A stretch of DNA of 64,000 nucleotides from Albula goreensis (GCA_022829145.1 CM040763.1:24913488-24977487), one strand, 5' to 3'. Shown: positions 20,936 through 33,490, counted from the stretch's first letter. The notes: generated by a model from the letters alone, not told the origin. Made by a program: numbers and translations.

Positions 20936-23720
20936 AGCTGGCATAGCATCTGTTGCTATAACGACACGGGGATGACGTAACGTTTAGAACTTTAGGAGAT
21001 TAAATCGCTCACAGTTTTGCAAGACAATTCCTCAAAGGAATTTACCTCACAAAGAGAGCGAGGTTTAATGTAAATAAAAGTAAAATATGCTATTTACACA
21101 TTGCTGTATTTCAGAACATTTTTCCTGAAACACAATAATTTTAATCCCTTTTTAGAGCCTTAAAACTGTTTAATGCTTTTTTTTTTACACTTCATCAGCA
21201 TGTTTTTGGTTTGTAAATATCCCCTCAATTACAATGACTAGGTACAAAATCTATATACATTGACATATACTGCATCATATGTGCCTGTTTTGAAATCAGG
21301 CACTGTTTGTCATTTTATGTGTGCCTGCTTTGAAATCAGGCACTGTTTGTCATTTTATAAGTTTAAAACAATTTTGTTTCATTGAACTGTAAAAACATTC
21401 ACTCCAGGTATCATTGAGTTCATCTGATTACATATTTCATATTGAGCATATCATTAATTATGATTAGGAGCAAACATCTGTATACATTTATGGATACTCT
21501 ATTGCACTGCATTTCAGCTTTAAAGTTAGGCACTGTTTGGTACATTTTATTTGAAGTAAATCTCATGAACAAAACATAAAAAAAACACCCATTGCAGGTA
21601 TCCGAGTTCATGCTCAGTCTTGAACATATTTTTTCAACTGATCAGATTTGGAAAATCATTTTGTTCTCATTTTCAGATTTCATTTATGATGTTATGTGAC
21701 AAAGCATTGCTGTGTGCTGTTTAAACACAGGAACACTCTGCACTTTTTCTGTGGCGTTATCGGAAGTTGGATTGCCACGACACAGAATCCTGATCTGTGG
21801 CCTGCACAACTGATTTTGGCTACCTTTCTCCTGGGGGCTCCTGACTCTTCTTGATTAAGGAGGGGGCACAGTTTTTCTACCCTTTCGTCTGCCATAGAAA
21901 AATTTGGTGTCCATCACTAAGAATGAAAACAAGCAAGAGGTCTCACTACACTGCACTACATGTACCCCCTTAACATTTATGTGACATATAATGTAATAGG
22001 CTAATATTGTGTGTTTGTAACAAGTATTGTATTGAGTAAAAGTCATTTCATTGTATTTATTCACTTTTTCCACTCAGATATATATTTTTTTACCATTCTA
22101 ACTAATATGCTACCATCTTGTAACCAAGTGAACTACTACTTGCACTGCAGACACGTGGAAACCTAGCCTCGCTAGCCTAGCCACAAGTTTGGGCGATACT
22201 CATTCTTACCCATATGCCAGTTACCACAACAGAGCAGGCCAGCATACAGAACGTCGTTTAATTTGCAGATTGACAGGCTGAATGAACAATAATAACGACC
22301 CTTTTGCCAGGCCTGGACTTATCTCTACCCCGCCCCGAGTCTGTGCACACTCGTTGCCCGGGATGCTTAGCTTAGCTTAGACGTTATCGGTGACTTGCTG
22401 CGCCGCGGACGTCCACTGTAGCGGCCGGTGAACAGTGAGCCTCTCCCACCTCCGCTGAGCATTAGCGATCCAACTGCCAGAGTCTTTTCATTGTTGCTGT
22501 CTTGCCCGTCTTTAGCATGAACACTTATGTCCTTTTAACATGAACAATTCCAGTTTCCTTCTCTTTTCATTAATAACACACCTTCTTTCCGTTAACATTA
22601 ACGACTCACGTTCTTTTTCTATTTATCTTGTACAAATATTTTAAAAATGATCTGTTTTAGGGAAGAAAAAAAAAACATGTCAAATAGCTGGTGTTCCTCA
22701 ATTGTTAGCATGGTGGGTATTTGTGCTCTGCCTGCTTGTGCTGACGTGACAGGAAGAGAATAGGAGAGTGGAGGGGAGAGAGAGCACAGACTGAAAAGGA
22801 GCAACGTGACCTGATTAAAATATAGACAAACAGTACATTGCTACAGTATTTTGTTTTGATTAGGTTTATTTTTACGTTAACTACCTTGCTGAGGTAGTAT
22901 ATTATAACATTACTTGTCTTTAATGTTTAGCGTCTTAGCCTACCCCAAAAACGCGAGTTACCTGGTATGCGCTGTCGGGAGCAAAGCCTCAATACCGAAG
23001 AAATTTGCACCTTTCACATTAAAGAAGTATTAACGATTATGTTTCCCCACTAGCAGGACAGCTAACAATAAACCATATTTTAAGATGTAGATTATACCTT
23101 TAAAGACCAAAAGATCAACGAGGCAGACATATATAACTTGACAGGTAAGCTAGTCAGCTGAATAACAATAACTAAATGTCTGTACCATAAGCAGCTAGCT
23201 ATCTTCAGTAATGTAGCCACGTATTAGACTGATGTCTAATGTCAGTCAGATACAAGCAATCAAAAACCCTGTATGCAAGCAGCCCACTCATGAGATATAG
23301 TGTAATTAAACTACTGTTAATAGAGAGCAAAACACTAATGTACTGAATGATCCATGAAGAAAACAATATCAATGTTTGCGCTCTAATGAACTTAGCAGCA
23401 ACAATAGTAGCTATTCAATCTGCTACAATGTCAGTAAATTGAAATTTCGTATTCCAAGGTCAATCAATTGAAAACATCGCTTTAGTACAACATTATTTTT
23501 CATGAAAATGAAATAGAGGTGTAATTTAAAAGAGACATTAAGGCTGTAAAAGACCGACAGTTGCCTCCACAAAGAGATGAAAGTTGAAAAACTTACACAG
23601 TCATAGTTAATATGAATGTCCTGTTATGACCACATGCACTTCCAGTTTCTATCCAAATACTGAGTACAGATACAGATAATTATGTGGTTAAAAAAATACA
23701 GATACAGATATGAATAATGA
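20936..23720. other. Non-coding stretch
   Basis: No gene recognised. It contains a diverged tandem duplication (21230-21650) and a short GC-rich patch at about 22320-22460 (GCGCCGCGGACGTCC, GCGGCCGG) that could be a transposon end or a small CpG-rich site. The rest is AT-rich. Confidence 0.5.
21230..21650 (+). repeat. Diverged tandem duplication, about 220 bp unit
   Basis: Both halves share, in order, ATATACATT, a TCAGGCACTGTTTG-like block, CATT-rich text and a GCAGGTATC/GAGTTCAT block. Inside the first half a 40-bp unit (GTGCCTGYTTTGAAATCAGG) is itself doubled at 21282-21360. Confidence 0.6.
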
Positions 23721-23724
23721 CATC

Positions 23725-23750
23725 GCTACACACCCCTACTATGTGCTCAC
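23725..23750. repeat. hAT-type terminal motif
   Basis: ATCGCTACACACCCCTAC is typical of the end of hAT elements that finish in CACCCCTA. It follows degenerate ACAGATACAGATA repeats. It marks the right end of one hAT copy. Its relation to the transposase at 23889 is not certain. Confidence 0.45.
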
Positions 23751-23888
23751 ACCCTGCACCTAGTGTAACAACTGTTCTAAAACAGTGCCGGGGAGTGACC
23801 AATGTGATAGTGATTGCTCATAAGATAAGAGCGTTTGTACATAGATCAGAAAAGAGCTCGGCCTTCCCATGAATACTTTGGTGCACGA

Positions 23889-26025
23889 TGTGTTTACCAG
23901 GTGAAACTCCTCACTCCACATACTTCAGCGGCTGTTGGAGAGCAGAGACTGGTACTGACTGCCATGAGTGCAGAGATGCATCTGGGAGGTCTGCTGCCAC
24001 ACCATCAATGGGAGCTGGTTCAGGCCTTGGTGAAAATATTACAACAATTTCAGGAGGCAACATGTACTGTGTGCCAGGATGTAGCTTTTCTGTCCTCTGT
24101 GATCCCTTGTGTGCAGGCTGCAGTGACAAACAATGAGGGATGAGGAAGTATGGGGTCTACCAGAGGCTTTTAAACTTATGATCACTGCAGTCTCAGTTGG
24201 ATGAACGCTTCCAGACTGTCTTTGATCATCCTTTGGGTCATAACTATAAGGCCACCCTCCTGGATCCCCAGTTTAAGAGCTTGCACAAGTCACTACTCAG
24301 TCCATCAGAGTTTGACAGGCTCAAGACAGATGTGGCTTCAGAGGTGGATAGAGAGTTTGTATGAAATGGATGATGTTTCTGATGTTTTTTTTTTGTACCT
24401 GAAGCTGCCACTGGCAATATTTCCTCAGATGAGACCAGTGAGCAAAAAAAGCCTCTTTTGGGGGCATATGCATAACCTTTTAAAGCCAAAGGCCAAGTCT
24501 GCCTCATCTGGTGCTGTGACCTCCATCAACATAGTTGAGAGTTGCTTAGCTGAGGCCCGCACAGAATCACTGATCTCAGATCCTGCAATGACCTTCTGGT
24601 CAACACAGATGATGGATAGAGCCAGCTCTGGCTCATGTGGCAGTGAAATACCTCACCTGTCCCCCAACAAGTGTCTCCTCTGAGCATCTGTTTAGCACAG
24701 CAGGAAATGTTGTGTTGTCAGGAGGTGAGCCTGGCAATCCGCCGTCTTGGAGTATTCTTCATTGGTCATTTGGGACATGCCTGCGGTACTTGGATCAGGG
24801 TAGGTTGTCTCCTTCGCTTCGCCTGATTGGTAATCCTGTGCAGCTGTCTCTTGTTCTCTCTGCACAGGGAATCGGGATAAAAGAGCAGGGGACGAGGCTT
24901 TCGTTACTTTTGAAATTTTGCCAGCGTTTTGTTTTTTTGATTTCGTTTTGTTACTTGGTTTAGGTTTAATTATTATTTTGATTCTGTTCTGTTTCGTTAG
25001 GAGGAATCCCAGGGATTTCTTTTTAGGTGCGTGTGTGGATAGTGTGTGGGGCCGGGACTGCACGCCTGGGACCGTGACAGCGGCCGATTAAGGGTAAGGA
25101 CGGCAGGATTGGCAGTTCCAGTGCGAGTGAGGGGAGAAGGCAACGGCCGGCGGAGCTGCACACCCCGGGCTGGGTAGGAGGCGAGCAGGGGCGTAGCCCC
25201 AGTGGTAAGAGGGACGTATCCCGTGATTATATAACATGCGTGTGTGTGTGATCCTGCTCTGCCAGCCCACAGAGGGGCGATTTGGTGTTGTGCCTTCCTC
25301 CCTCTAGCCTTCCCCGTCCCAAGCTGGTGCAGACGGCAAACTGTGAGGACCCCTAGCAAGCGGCTGCGGAGGATCCCAGGCACTGGAGGAGAGGCAGTCT
25401 CTGCCTGGATTTCTTTTGGATTTTGTTTTTTATTTTGGGGCGCAGAGGAGGCCCGGCTTGGTGGCGCGGGCAGAGTCGAGCCCCATCCTTAGTTTCTGTT
25501 TGAGTGTGTGTGTGTGCGTGTGTGGACCTCCCTCCTTGTGTGTGGTTATTCCCCCCTGAGTTGGCCAAGAGGGGCCTGGCCTGTGCTGTGTGGGCAGGTC
25601 TGGGAGAGGGTCTGATTCTGACACTGAGTGGTGTGAGTGTGGGCACGGGGTTTCCTGATTAGTGGTGTGGCTTGCGGTGCGGGTGCCAGGGAAGTCCCTC
25701 TCCCGGCAGTTCTCCCACGTGGCACAGGGCCAGCCAGTAAGGGGGCTAACAGAGGGAGGGGGGGAGTTGAAAAGGGGGGCGTCACAGTGGGTGGCTGCCT
25801 GAGCATGGGTTTTTTCTGCTTTTAACAAAAAAAAACAAAGTCTCTGCTAACCTGATTCCCTGTGTTTTGGTTGTTTGTGTGGGTGGGTCCCAGTACCTGT
25901 GTTGGGAGGGTCATCAGGGGGCGCTGGCATGACTCCTGACAGTGTCACCTCATTGCTCCAGACTGCTCCCATTACATATGGAGGAGCTTGTCTTTAGAAA
26001 ATACAACTTGGAAAAATTTAAATGA
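23889..26025 (+). pseudogene. hAT transposase (ZBED-like) relic split by a solo LTR
   Basis: Blocks in order: WELVQALVKILQQFQEATC (about 23950-24140), LDERFQTVFDHPLGHNYKAT and LLDPQFKSLHKSLLSP (24198-24362), then the hAT dimerisation motif CPPTSVSSEHLFSTAGNVV (24658-24711). The frame resumes after the solo LTR at 25942 as SPHCSRLLPLHMEELVFRKY and stops at 26023-26025. Several frameshifts and stops lie in the first part. The BED zinc-finger N-terminus is not visible. Confidence 0.8.
24716..25941 (+). mobile_element. Solo LTR, 1226 bp, with 4-bp target duplication
   Basis: It begins TGTCAGGAG and ends CTCCTGACA (9-bp inverted ends). GTGT flanks both sides (24712-24715 and 25942-25945). Removing the LTR and one GTGT restores the hAT coding sequence across the join, so both edges are exact. 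GC-rich, with a TATA-like GATAAAAG near 24876 that suggests plus orientation, and a GT microsatellite near 25503. The internal region was lost by LTR-LTR recombination. Confidence 0.88.
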
Positions 26026-26499
26026 GAGTATGGTAGCAGAAGATATATTCTTGCCAGTGAAATTTGTTTTTTGTTGGTTAAATTCTCTTGTTTTACTTGA
26101 AAAAAAGGAAAAATGTTAAATAAATGCTTCAAATCAAAACAAACAAAAACTAAAAAAGGGGAAAAAACTTAATTTTTGTGTAGGTTGTTTTGTGGCAGAC
26201 AGTTGAGAAATCACATAATGTAAAACTATAATAACAAGGCTATATCTTTCAGATGGTAATAGTATTGATAACTATATATGGAGTAAAACTTGTGCTCCAC
26301 CAGATCTCTCAGTCAGGGGTTCATTAAGGCTTAGTTTTTGGCATATGGTACTTTAGAGAGAACAGTTTTTATTTGTAATAATTTTTTTGTTTGTTCAGCA
26401 TCCTCCAAACAGGGCGAGTGGTGGCAGGGTTCACAATGTTAACATAGGCATTTATTCGTTTAGAGTTTATTGGTCTGAGTGTGGATTAGGAACTTACAC
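26026..26499. other. AT-rich non-coding stretch
   Basis: Contains an A-rich 3' tail after the hAT stop (AATAAATG near 26120). No gene seen. Confidence 0.5.
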
Positions 26500-26640
26500 A
26501 CAGCTCACTAACCACACATCACGCCAAAGCAACTACCTAGCAACACCCTGGAACATCATAGCAACTGCCTGGAAACACCTTAACAACCATTTAGAATACC
26601 ATAGTAAATGTCTAGCAACACATTATCAATGACCTTGATC
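26500..26640 (+). repeat. Degenerate CATAGCAAC-type minisatellite
   Basis: Irregular units of about 20 bp of the type CATAGCAACTGCCTGGAA. The same family recurs at 31265-31580, on the far side of the LINE. Confidence 0.7.
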
Positions 26641-26799
26641 ACCATGAAACCCACGTCTAACAATCTAGCTGATGTATACATGTCTGGTAATGCATTGTAA
26701 CAATTTCTGCACAAAACATGGTGCAGGAATTTAGAAATTGGCAAGCACAGTCAAATTTTTGTCCGAAAATGTAACCTTTTCTAGTTATTATTATTATAA

Positions 26800-29700
26800 T
26801 AGAGAAAAGACAGCCCGGCAGTCCACCGAGAGGCGGGATGGAAGATGGACTAATCAGGACGGACAACATGGTAACGACTGGAACGGAAATGACCAAGGAA
26901 CAACGGATCCTGAGAGAGTGCAGCTGTGGTTGGTCCAAGATTACCACCTACCAGGGCCTGCGGATCCACCAGGGGAAGAAGAAATGTGGAGGCAACAACC
27001 AGATGCAAACTTGCACTGCGCAAGCAGGTCAGACAAGGAGGAGGCAGAGCCAGGTCGAGCGCCACAGTGCTACTGATTCCACCATTGCATCTAGCGAGAG
27101 TGCCCATGTTCTCCCTTCCCAACAGGATTCACAACAGCTGCAACCTACCCCACAGGAGGCGTATCAGACCAGAAAACCAATCAGGGAGTCCACCATTGGA
27201 ACTATGGAGAAGCCAGCCCGGAAACCTAAGATCAAGTGGCCAAAAGCCAGTGACAAAGCCGGGTGGAGTAGTTTCGATGAGACCCTGCACACAATCCTCC
27301 AGGGCACCCTAAAGGGCAACACAACATCCAAGCTGAACATCTTCGGCCACATCATCTACGAAGAAGGTAGGGGAAGATTTGGGGAGATGCCTCGGAAAAA
27401 TACCACCCCAAGGCAGATGGGAAGACAGGAGAGTGAAATCCTCAAGCTGGTAAAGGAGCGACGTCTTTTGCGGAAGGCATGGAGGAGGGCGGAGGGAGAG
27501 GAGAAGGATGGTCTCCAGAACCTCTGGAGCCAAGTCAGAAGCAGCCTAACCCACCTGAGGCAAGCTGAGCGGATCAGGAAACGCAGGAACCTCAAAGAGA
27601 AAACAAGGGCCAACTTCTTCCGAGATCCTTTCAAGTATGCCCGAGGTTTGCTCGAGGAAAAGAAATCGGGAATGCTACAGGCCTCTGAGCAGGAGCTTGA
27701 AGAGCACATCAAAGACCAGCTCAGGGACAGTCTGAAGGAGATACCCCTCGGATCACCAGGGCATGTCCCCCGCCCACCAGAACCAACCTCTCTGTTTGAC
27801 ACCTCTCCGCCCAAATGGGCTGAAGTTAAGCAAGTAGTAGAGCGAGCAAGAGCTGCCTCCGCGCCAGGACCAAATGGCGTGCCATATAGGGTCTACAAAA
27901 ACTGCCCCAGGACCCTGAAGCTATTGTGGAGGCTAATGTGCACTGCCTGGAGAACCCAGTCCATCCCTCCAGCGTGGAGCAGAGCAGTCACCACCTTCAT
28001 CCCCAAAGAGAAAGACTCCAGTGACATCAACCAATTCAGAGGCATAGCCTTATTGAATGTGGAGGGGAAGATTTTCTTTTCGGTGATGGCAAAGCGCATG
28101 ACCAGCTACCTCTTGGCGAACAACTATGTGGACACCAGTTGCCAGAATGCAGGCGTCCCCGGCTTTCCTGGCTGCGTGGAGCACTCAGCTATGATTTGGG
28201 AACAGATCCAGTCAGCAAAGCAGAACAAGTCTGACCTGCATGTGGTCTGGCTAGACCTCGCAAATGCCTACGGGTCTGTTCCCCATCAGCTCATCCATTT
28301 CGCCCTGGATTTCTTCCATATACCACCACAAATCCAGAGTCTTGTAGCGAGGTACTTCGACAACTTCCACGTCTGTTACACCACCCAGGAGACTTCAACC
28401 GGCTGGCATCGTCTGGAGAAAGGGATAGCAATGAGTTGTTCCATCTCCCCCATCCTTTTCATAGCAGCATTCGAGGTCATCCTGATCGGCGGAAGACAGA
28501 TGGTCAGAGGTATCAGATCCCAGTCAGGCCAGCGACTCCCAGCTGTCCGGAGCTACATGGATGACGTTACTACCCTCCTTCAGACATCAGCATGCACAGC
28601 CAGACTCCTGAAAAGGATTGAAGAGCTACTAACATGGGCCCGGATGAGGATAAAGCCTGCTAAGTCCCGAAGTCTCTCCATCAGAAAAGGCGTCCGGAAC
28701 GATAACATCTCCTTCTCAGTCAGCAGCGAGAAGATCCCGCTGCTAGTGGACCAACCGGTACGGAGCCTTGGAAGGCTGTACACAGCCGACTTGTCAGACA
28801 AACACATGGCTGCCTCGGTTGGTGCGCAGCTCCTGGAAGGTCTAGGCAAGATCGACCGGAGCCTCCTGCCAGGGAAATACAAGGTCTGGTGCTACCAATT
28901 CACTCTGTACCAGCGCCTGATGTGGCCCCTCAAGCTCTGTGACATCAGCCTTTCTACAGCCCAGAAACTGGACTCAAAAGCCAACAACTACATCCGAAAG
29001 TGGTTGGGTCTTCACCGATGCCTTTCCACCACAGCGCTATTTGGGAGAACTGCGCTGAAGCTCCCCTTGAAGTCTATTAGCTTGGGCTACAGACAGGAGA
29101 AGGTGAGACTCGTCTTCGAACTTAGGGACTCACCGGACCCGTCTGTCCAAAACGCCAAGCCCCAAGCTCGCACAGGACGCAAGTGGGACGCTGCTAATGC
29201 CGTCGACCAGGCTATTACCCGCCTGAAACATCAAGAAATTGTCGGGCTACAGCAGAAAGGCAGGTCTGGTTTCGGATGGGGACCTGCACCCAAGATGTGG
29301 TCTAAGGCTTCAAGGAAGGAAAGGAAAGACCTGGTGATCTCTGAAGTTGTCAAGGTCGAAGAGGAGAGCTACAACATCAAAGCCGTCAGCCAGCAATAAC
29401 AAGGGAGATGGACGACGTGGGAGGCGGTCGTCGGCAGAACCATCACGTGGGCCGATATGTGGAGAATGCCCCAAGCAAGGCTGAGCTTCGCCATAAGGGC
29501 CACGTACGCCACTCTTCCCAGTCCCCGAAACCTGCACCTGTGGTATGGCACGGAGGAGACATGCCAACTCCGCAGCTCTAGCAGCCCAAGTCTGCAGCAC
29601 ATCCTCTCTGGGTGCAAGGTGGCACTGACGCAGGGCCGGTACAGATGGCGCCATGACAAAGCGCTACGCAAGCTAGCCGAAATCCTTGAGGTACGCAGGC

Positions 29701-30470
29701 TAGAGGCCAACAACGCCAGCCCCCTAAAGTCCCAGCAGCGGATCCAGTTCGTCCAGCAAGGAGGTGCAAACCAGATCAGCAGCGTAAAGCAGCGGTCCCT
29801 TCTTTCCCCCGGAGGCGAGTGGAACATGGGAGCTGACCTTGACCGGCAGCTAAAGTTCCCTCAGGTCATCACACCTACCACCCTCCGGCCAGATATCGTC
29901 CTTTGGTCCATCCCCACACGGACAGTCATCATGGGAGAGCTGACAGTCCCTTGGGAGGAGGGGATGGCTGCTGCCTTCGAGAGGAAGAAGGAGAAGTACA
30001 CCGACCTCGCATCTGCATGTCAACAAGCAGGGTGGAAGGCTACCGTTTTTCCAGCAGAAATCGGGTGCAGAGGCTTCGCTGGAACCTCCACCCAGCGGCT
30101 CATGGTGTCCCTGGGAATCACCGGATCCAAGCTGAGGAAAGCTCTCAAGGACCTGGCAGAGGAGGCAGAACAAGGCAGCTTTTGGCTCTGGCTCCGAAGA
30201 AGAGACGGAGCATGGGGGAAGCAAGGAGCTTAGGACCCCCAAGCCAGTTCGGTATGCGGTCAGATCTACAGCTGGCTCAGGGAAATGGGCGCCCCTGCCA
30301 TGCATAGTCCCTCGGGGTTCATTCCACATTCGCAATTACAATAAAACAAGGACAGAGCGTGGGGAAGGATTCGTAAGCCAGCTGCAGGGAGTGGCAGGGA
30401 GACGTCCCTGACACTGCCCCACCACCCTGAGATGTTCCGGGATTAAAGGGGCGAAACATCAGTGAGGGGT
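26800..30470 (+). mobile_element. Non-LTR retrotransposon with RLE endonuclease, nearly full length
   Basis: A single-ORF LINE (26838-30233) with a 3' UTR that contains CACATTCGCAATTACAATAA and GACGTCCCTGACACTGCC. The 5' edge abuts a TTATTATTATTATAATA tract. The 3' edge is not sharply defined, and a DNA-transposon repeat begins by 30680. Domain order is zinc finger, RT, C-terminal zinc finger, restriction-like endonuclease: the R2/R4/NeSL/Hero group plan. Confidence 0.8.
26838..30233 (+). pseudogene. RLE-type LINE polyprotein, one in-frame stop (853 + 277 codons)
   Basis: The reading frame is open for 853 codons, hits a TAA at 29397-29399, and continues in the same frame to a stop at 30233. 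An N-terminal zinc finger (CSCGWSKITTYQGLRIHQGKKK) is followed by RT blocks: PGPNGVPYRVYKN; FRGIALLNVEGKIF; VVWLDLANAYGSVPH (catalytic Asp about residue 473); MSCSISPILF; and RSYMDDVTTLL (residues 573-576). YMDD replaces the FADD/YADD usual in LINEs. After the stop come a Cys-His knuckle with its second Cys changed to Arg (CQLR...HILSGC) and a restriction-like endonuclease (RPDIVLW, GELTVPWEE, ERKKEKY). It would copy its RNA at a nicked target site. Two visible lesions only, so it was recently active. Confidence 0.82.
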
Positions 30471-30679
30471 GGCTCTCGACTGACGACCCTGCAGCAGGCC
30501 CACTGGCACCGTCGGAGGTGCGACAGGCAGTAATGCCCTGCAGGTTGTGCTTACCTGTACTTACACCATTCTTTAGGGCAAATTTTGGCCACCCATCTCC
30601 CCCCACAGTTTTTGCTCTACATATGCATGTTTTTAACTACTTTCCCATTGACTTTCAATGGTGGAATCTTCAGTAGCAC

Positions 30680-31264
30680 CCTAAGACTGTGGGTCTACCA
30701 AAGCTGAAAACACTGTACGCTCCCTGCTGAAAACACTGAGCTCTCAATTGAGAATGCTCAACAGATTTTTTTCGGCTGGTTGCTATGATATGGTCAGTCG
30801 CTCATAAGATAGCCATGCTATATTATATTCATATCATAAGGTAAATTGAGATTTACCTTACAGAGGCAATAGCAACTGCAGAAAGAAGATAACCATTATG
30901 GGACTGGATATTTCTAACTACCTTAGATAAGTATTGATAAATCTATATAGAATTCCGGGGGGATATGTTAAATATTGTATCAGCATAGCATGTATCTCTG
31001 TTACCATAGGTTACATTTTATAGTAGTGAAAATGTAAGTAGTAAGTAGTTGTCGTTGTGCACATTGCCAACTAGTGCACACGCGATCTGACCAGCTAACT
31101 AGTCAAATAGGAAGTTATCTTGTTTGCCAGATATTTTTAAACAGTTGAGTATGTTAACGAGGAAGCCGTATATGACCATGTTTGGATATACACATTGTTA
31201 TGATCTTAATGTTAGATGTAGCAATAGCTAGCCTTTGTTGCTATCTAATGTTAATCGGTAATGT
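30680..31264 (-). repeat. DNA-transposon-like repeat, inverted partial copy of 45584-46524
   Basis: Beginning at GGGTCTACCAAAG-type terminal text, it matches the reverse complement of about 45950-46524, including the TAAGATAGC, GGTAAATTGAG, ATCTTGTTTGCCAGAT and ACCATGTTTGG blocks. The TAA before the terminus fits a 3-bp target. Confidence 0.7.
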
Positions 31265-31580
31265 AAACCACTTACAATGCCATAGCAACTCCCTCACAAC
31301 AACCTATATCACAATAGTAGCCACCTAGAAGGATGGCAGTAACCACCTGGAATGCCCTAGCAACTACGTAGCAACGCCCTAATGATGACCTATTAGACCA
31401 CGGCAACCACCTAGAAAACACCATAAGAATTGCCTAGCAACACCCTGGTAACCACTTACAAACATTGTAATAACCACTGTACTTGCAACTACCAAGAAAC
31501 ACCATAGCAACCACTTAGAATACTATAGCAACCATCTAAAAACACGCTAGCAAATACCTACAAATACCTATGGTGGCCAG
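31265..31580 (+). repeat. Degenerate CATAGCAAC-type minisatellite
   Basis: Repeated units such as CATAGCAACCACTTAGAATA and CCTAGCAACACCCTGG, with period about 20 bp and heavy drift. Same family as 26500-26640. Confidence 0.75.
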
Positions 31581-31802
31581 CATTCACTGATATTTTTATG
31601 CCATGTGTGACATGAGAGGAAAGCACTTTTCAAGAGCTTTCCACCAAGTTAGTGGATCCCCATCTCCATCCATCGCCTCCTTTTGCCCATCTCTGCCTCT
31701 GCTCTCTGCTCTGCACCAGGGTGCGACTAATCTGAGGCTTCAATTTCCTGAAAAGGTTTTGTAAAGATGACATGCCAATGCAGCAGACCCATGTGGATAT
31801 AG

Positions 31803-31855
31803 TAACAACAACAACAATAATAACAATAATAACAATCATAATAATAATAATAATT
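31803..31855. repeat. AAC/AAT trinucleotide microsatellite
   Basis: AACAACAAC then AATAATAAT runs with interruptions. Confidence 0.9.
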
Positions 31856-33490
31856 TGTATGTATCCCTTATGGAATTTTGCATTCACTTTTCCCACTCAC
31901 CCTCCATCCTCACAAATACAATTCAAATTGTCAATCACTGATAGATGAGGAGATGGTTGCTGATAGAGGAAGATTTTGTCATATCGCCTAAACCCTATTT
32001 CTCTAATTATCTTCAGTGTATTGTGGTACAAACATCTCAGCCTTGGCCAGATGGGCTGAGTGTCCCCTCCACACATGTTCACCGATTCCTAAGAAAATAA
32101 ACTTTATCCAAGAATTCAGATGTAAGTAGGATTATTGTATATGCAACAAGGAACATACACTAAACCGGGCTGGTCTATGCACAGAGCAATAATTTCCTCA
32201 ATCACTCGTTCCCCCAATCACACCCCAATTATTCTCCATACACACACACACACACACACACAAAGGCACTCCCCAAACACTCACCCCAGACACACACACC
32301 AAGGCACTCTCTGAATGTGCTCTCTTTTATAGCTTAAACTCAAACCCCTCCTTCAGCTTTACCACTGTTTTTCTGTACACCACTATTTCCATGTTCCTGC
32401 TGGTTCCCATAATAATTGCTACACTTGTAGCCTATAATTAATTTTTTTTATGATTTACACCTGACATCTGACTAGGTAATGTAAAAATTTGTCATAATTA
32501 TCCATGACAGTCTTATCTACTCCAAAGTTGAGATCAAAAAGAACCCCAAACCCACGTCATCATCCCTCACTCCCAACACTTCTGTAGGCCAGTGTATGCA
32601 ATTAGTACATGAACAGTGGCCCAGTTCTCACAGAAATGTAAGAAAACTTATCTTCACAGACTTTTTTGCTGATCTTTCCTGCTGGACATTTGTGTTTATA
32701 AAATCTATATATGAGAATATGGAAGATATTAGAAATATAGAAATACAGAATATATAAATAAAAGTATAAATAATACATAAAAGTATTAAGTATAAATGTA
32801 CAAAAGATATATTTAATGTAAGAAGTTAAATGATATATTTCTTAAATTTAAACTCCCATAGTATTCATGGACTTGGCAAAGCCACTTCATTAGTTCAATA
32901 GGGGATGTCCACATACGCAAAACTTGGGCGCAACATCTGAAGAGGATGGACAAAGGAACATGGGTGTAATTTGGACGTAACATGCTACAAACCAGTCAGA
33001 ATGTCATGTTTCATCGCTTTTACAAATGAATAAGTTTTGTGCCTTGGCCTACTTAATGGCATTGTACATTTTGAAGAACCGACTGATTCACTGCGGAGGA
33101 AAGAGACCTGTTTGAGCGTCAGGTGAAAGTCCATGTGCAGAGAAATTATAGGAACAGCAGGCAGCTCCCCAAAGTGAAGCAAGGCTATCCTCATTTCCCA
33201 TGATGTAATATTTCGAAATGAATGCAATATTCGATGGACAACGCTTTGGATTTTTCTCAATCAAATAAACTCTCTTGCAATGCTTAACAGACTATTAATA
33301 TATGCAGATATTTATCTGTGACAGCCTAGTGGGGTAAGCACTATTAAAAAACACTATTAAAATTAAAAAGCACTATTATGTCTTTTGTATGTATTTTACT
33401 TGGCTATGTACTGTTCTTCCTGGTTATGTTATTATGACTTAGATTTAATTAGTAGATTTCCTGTAGCATTATTGTTAGATGCACTTTTAG
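31856..33490. other. Non-coding stretch
   Basis: Only a CA microsatellite (32239-32262) and AT-rich low-complexity text (about 32700-32860). No coding or known repeat signature seen. Confidence 0.55.
32239..32262. repeat. CA dinucleotide microsatellite
   Basis: Twelve uninterrupted dinucleotides. Confidence 0.95.

Noticed and set aside
22320..22460. Possible CpG-island promoter
   Set aside because: Too short, with no downstream exon found; a transposon end is at least as likely.
25353..25828. Several minus-strand Pro/His/Thr-rich frames
   Set aside because: They lie inside the solo LTR, whose GC- and GT-rich sequence creates stop-poor frames on the opposite strand.
27309..29827. Minus-strand frames over the RLE-type LINE
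   Set aside because: Shadows of the GC-rich plus-strand coding sequence, which has clear RT and endonuclease motifs.
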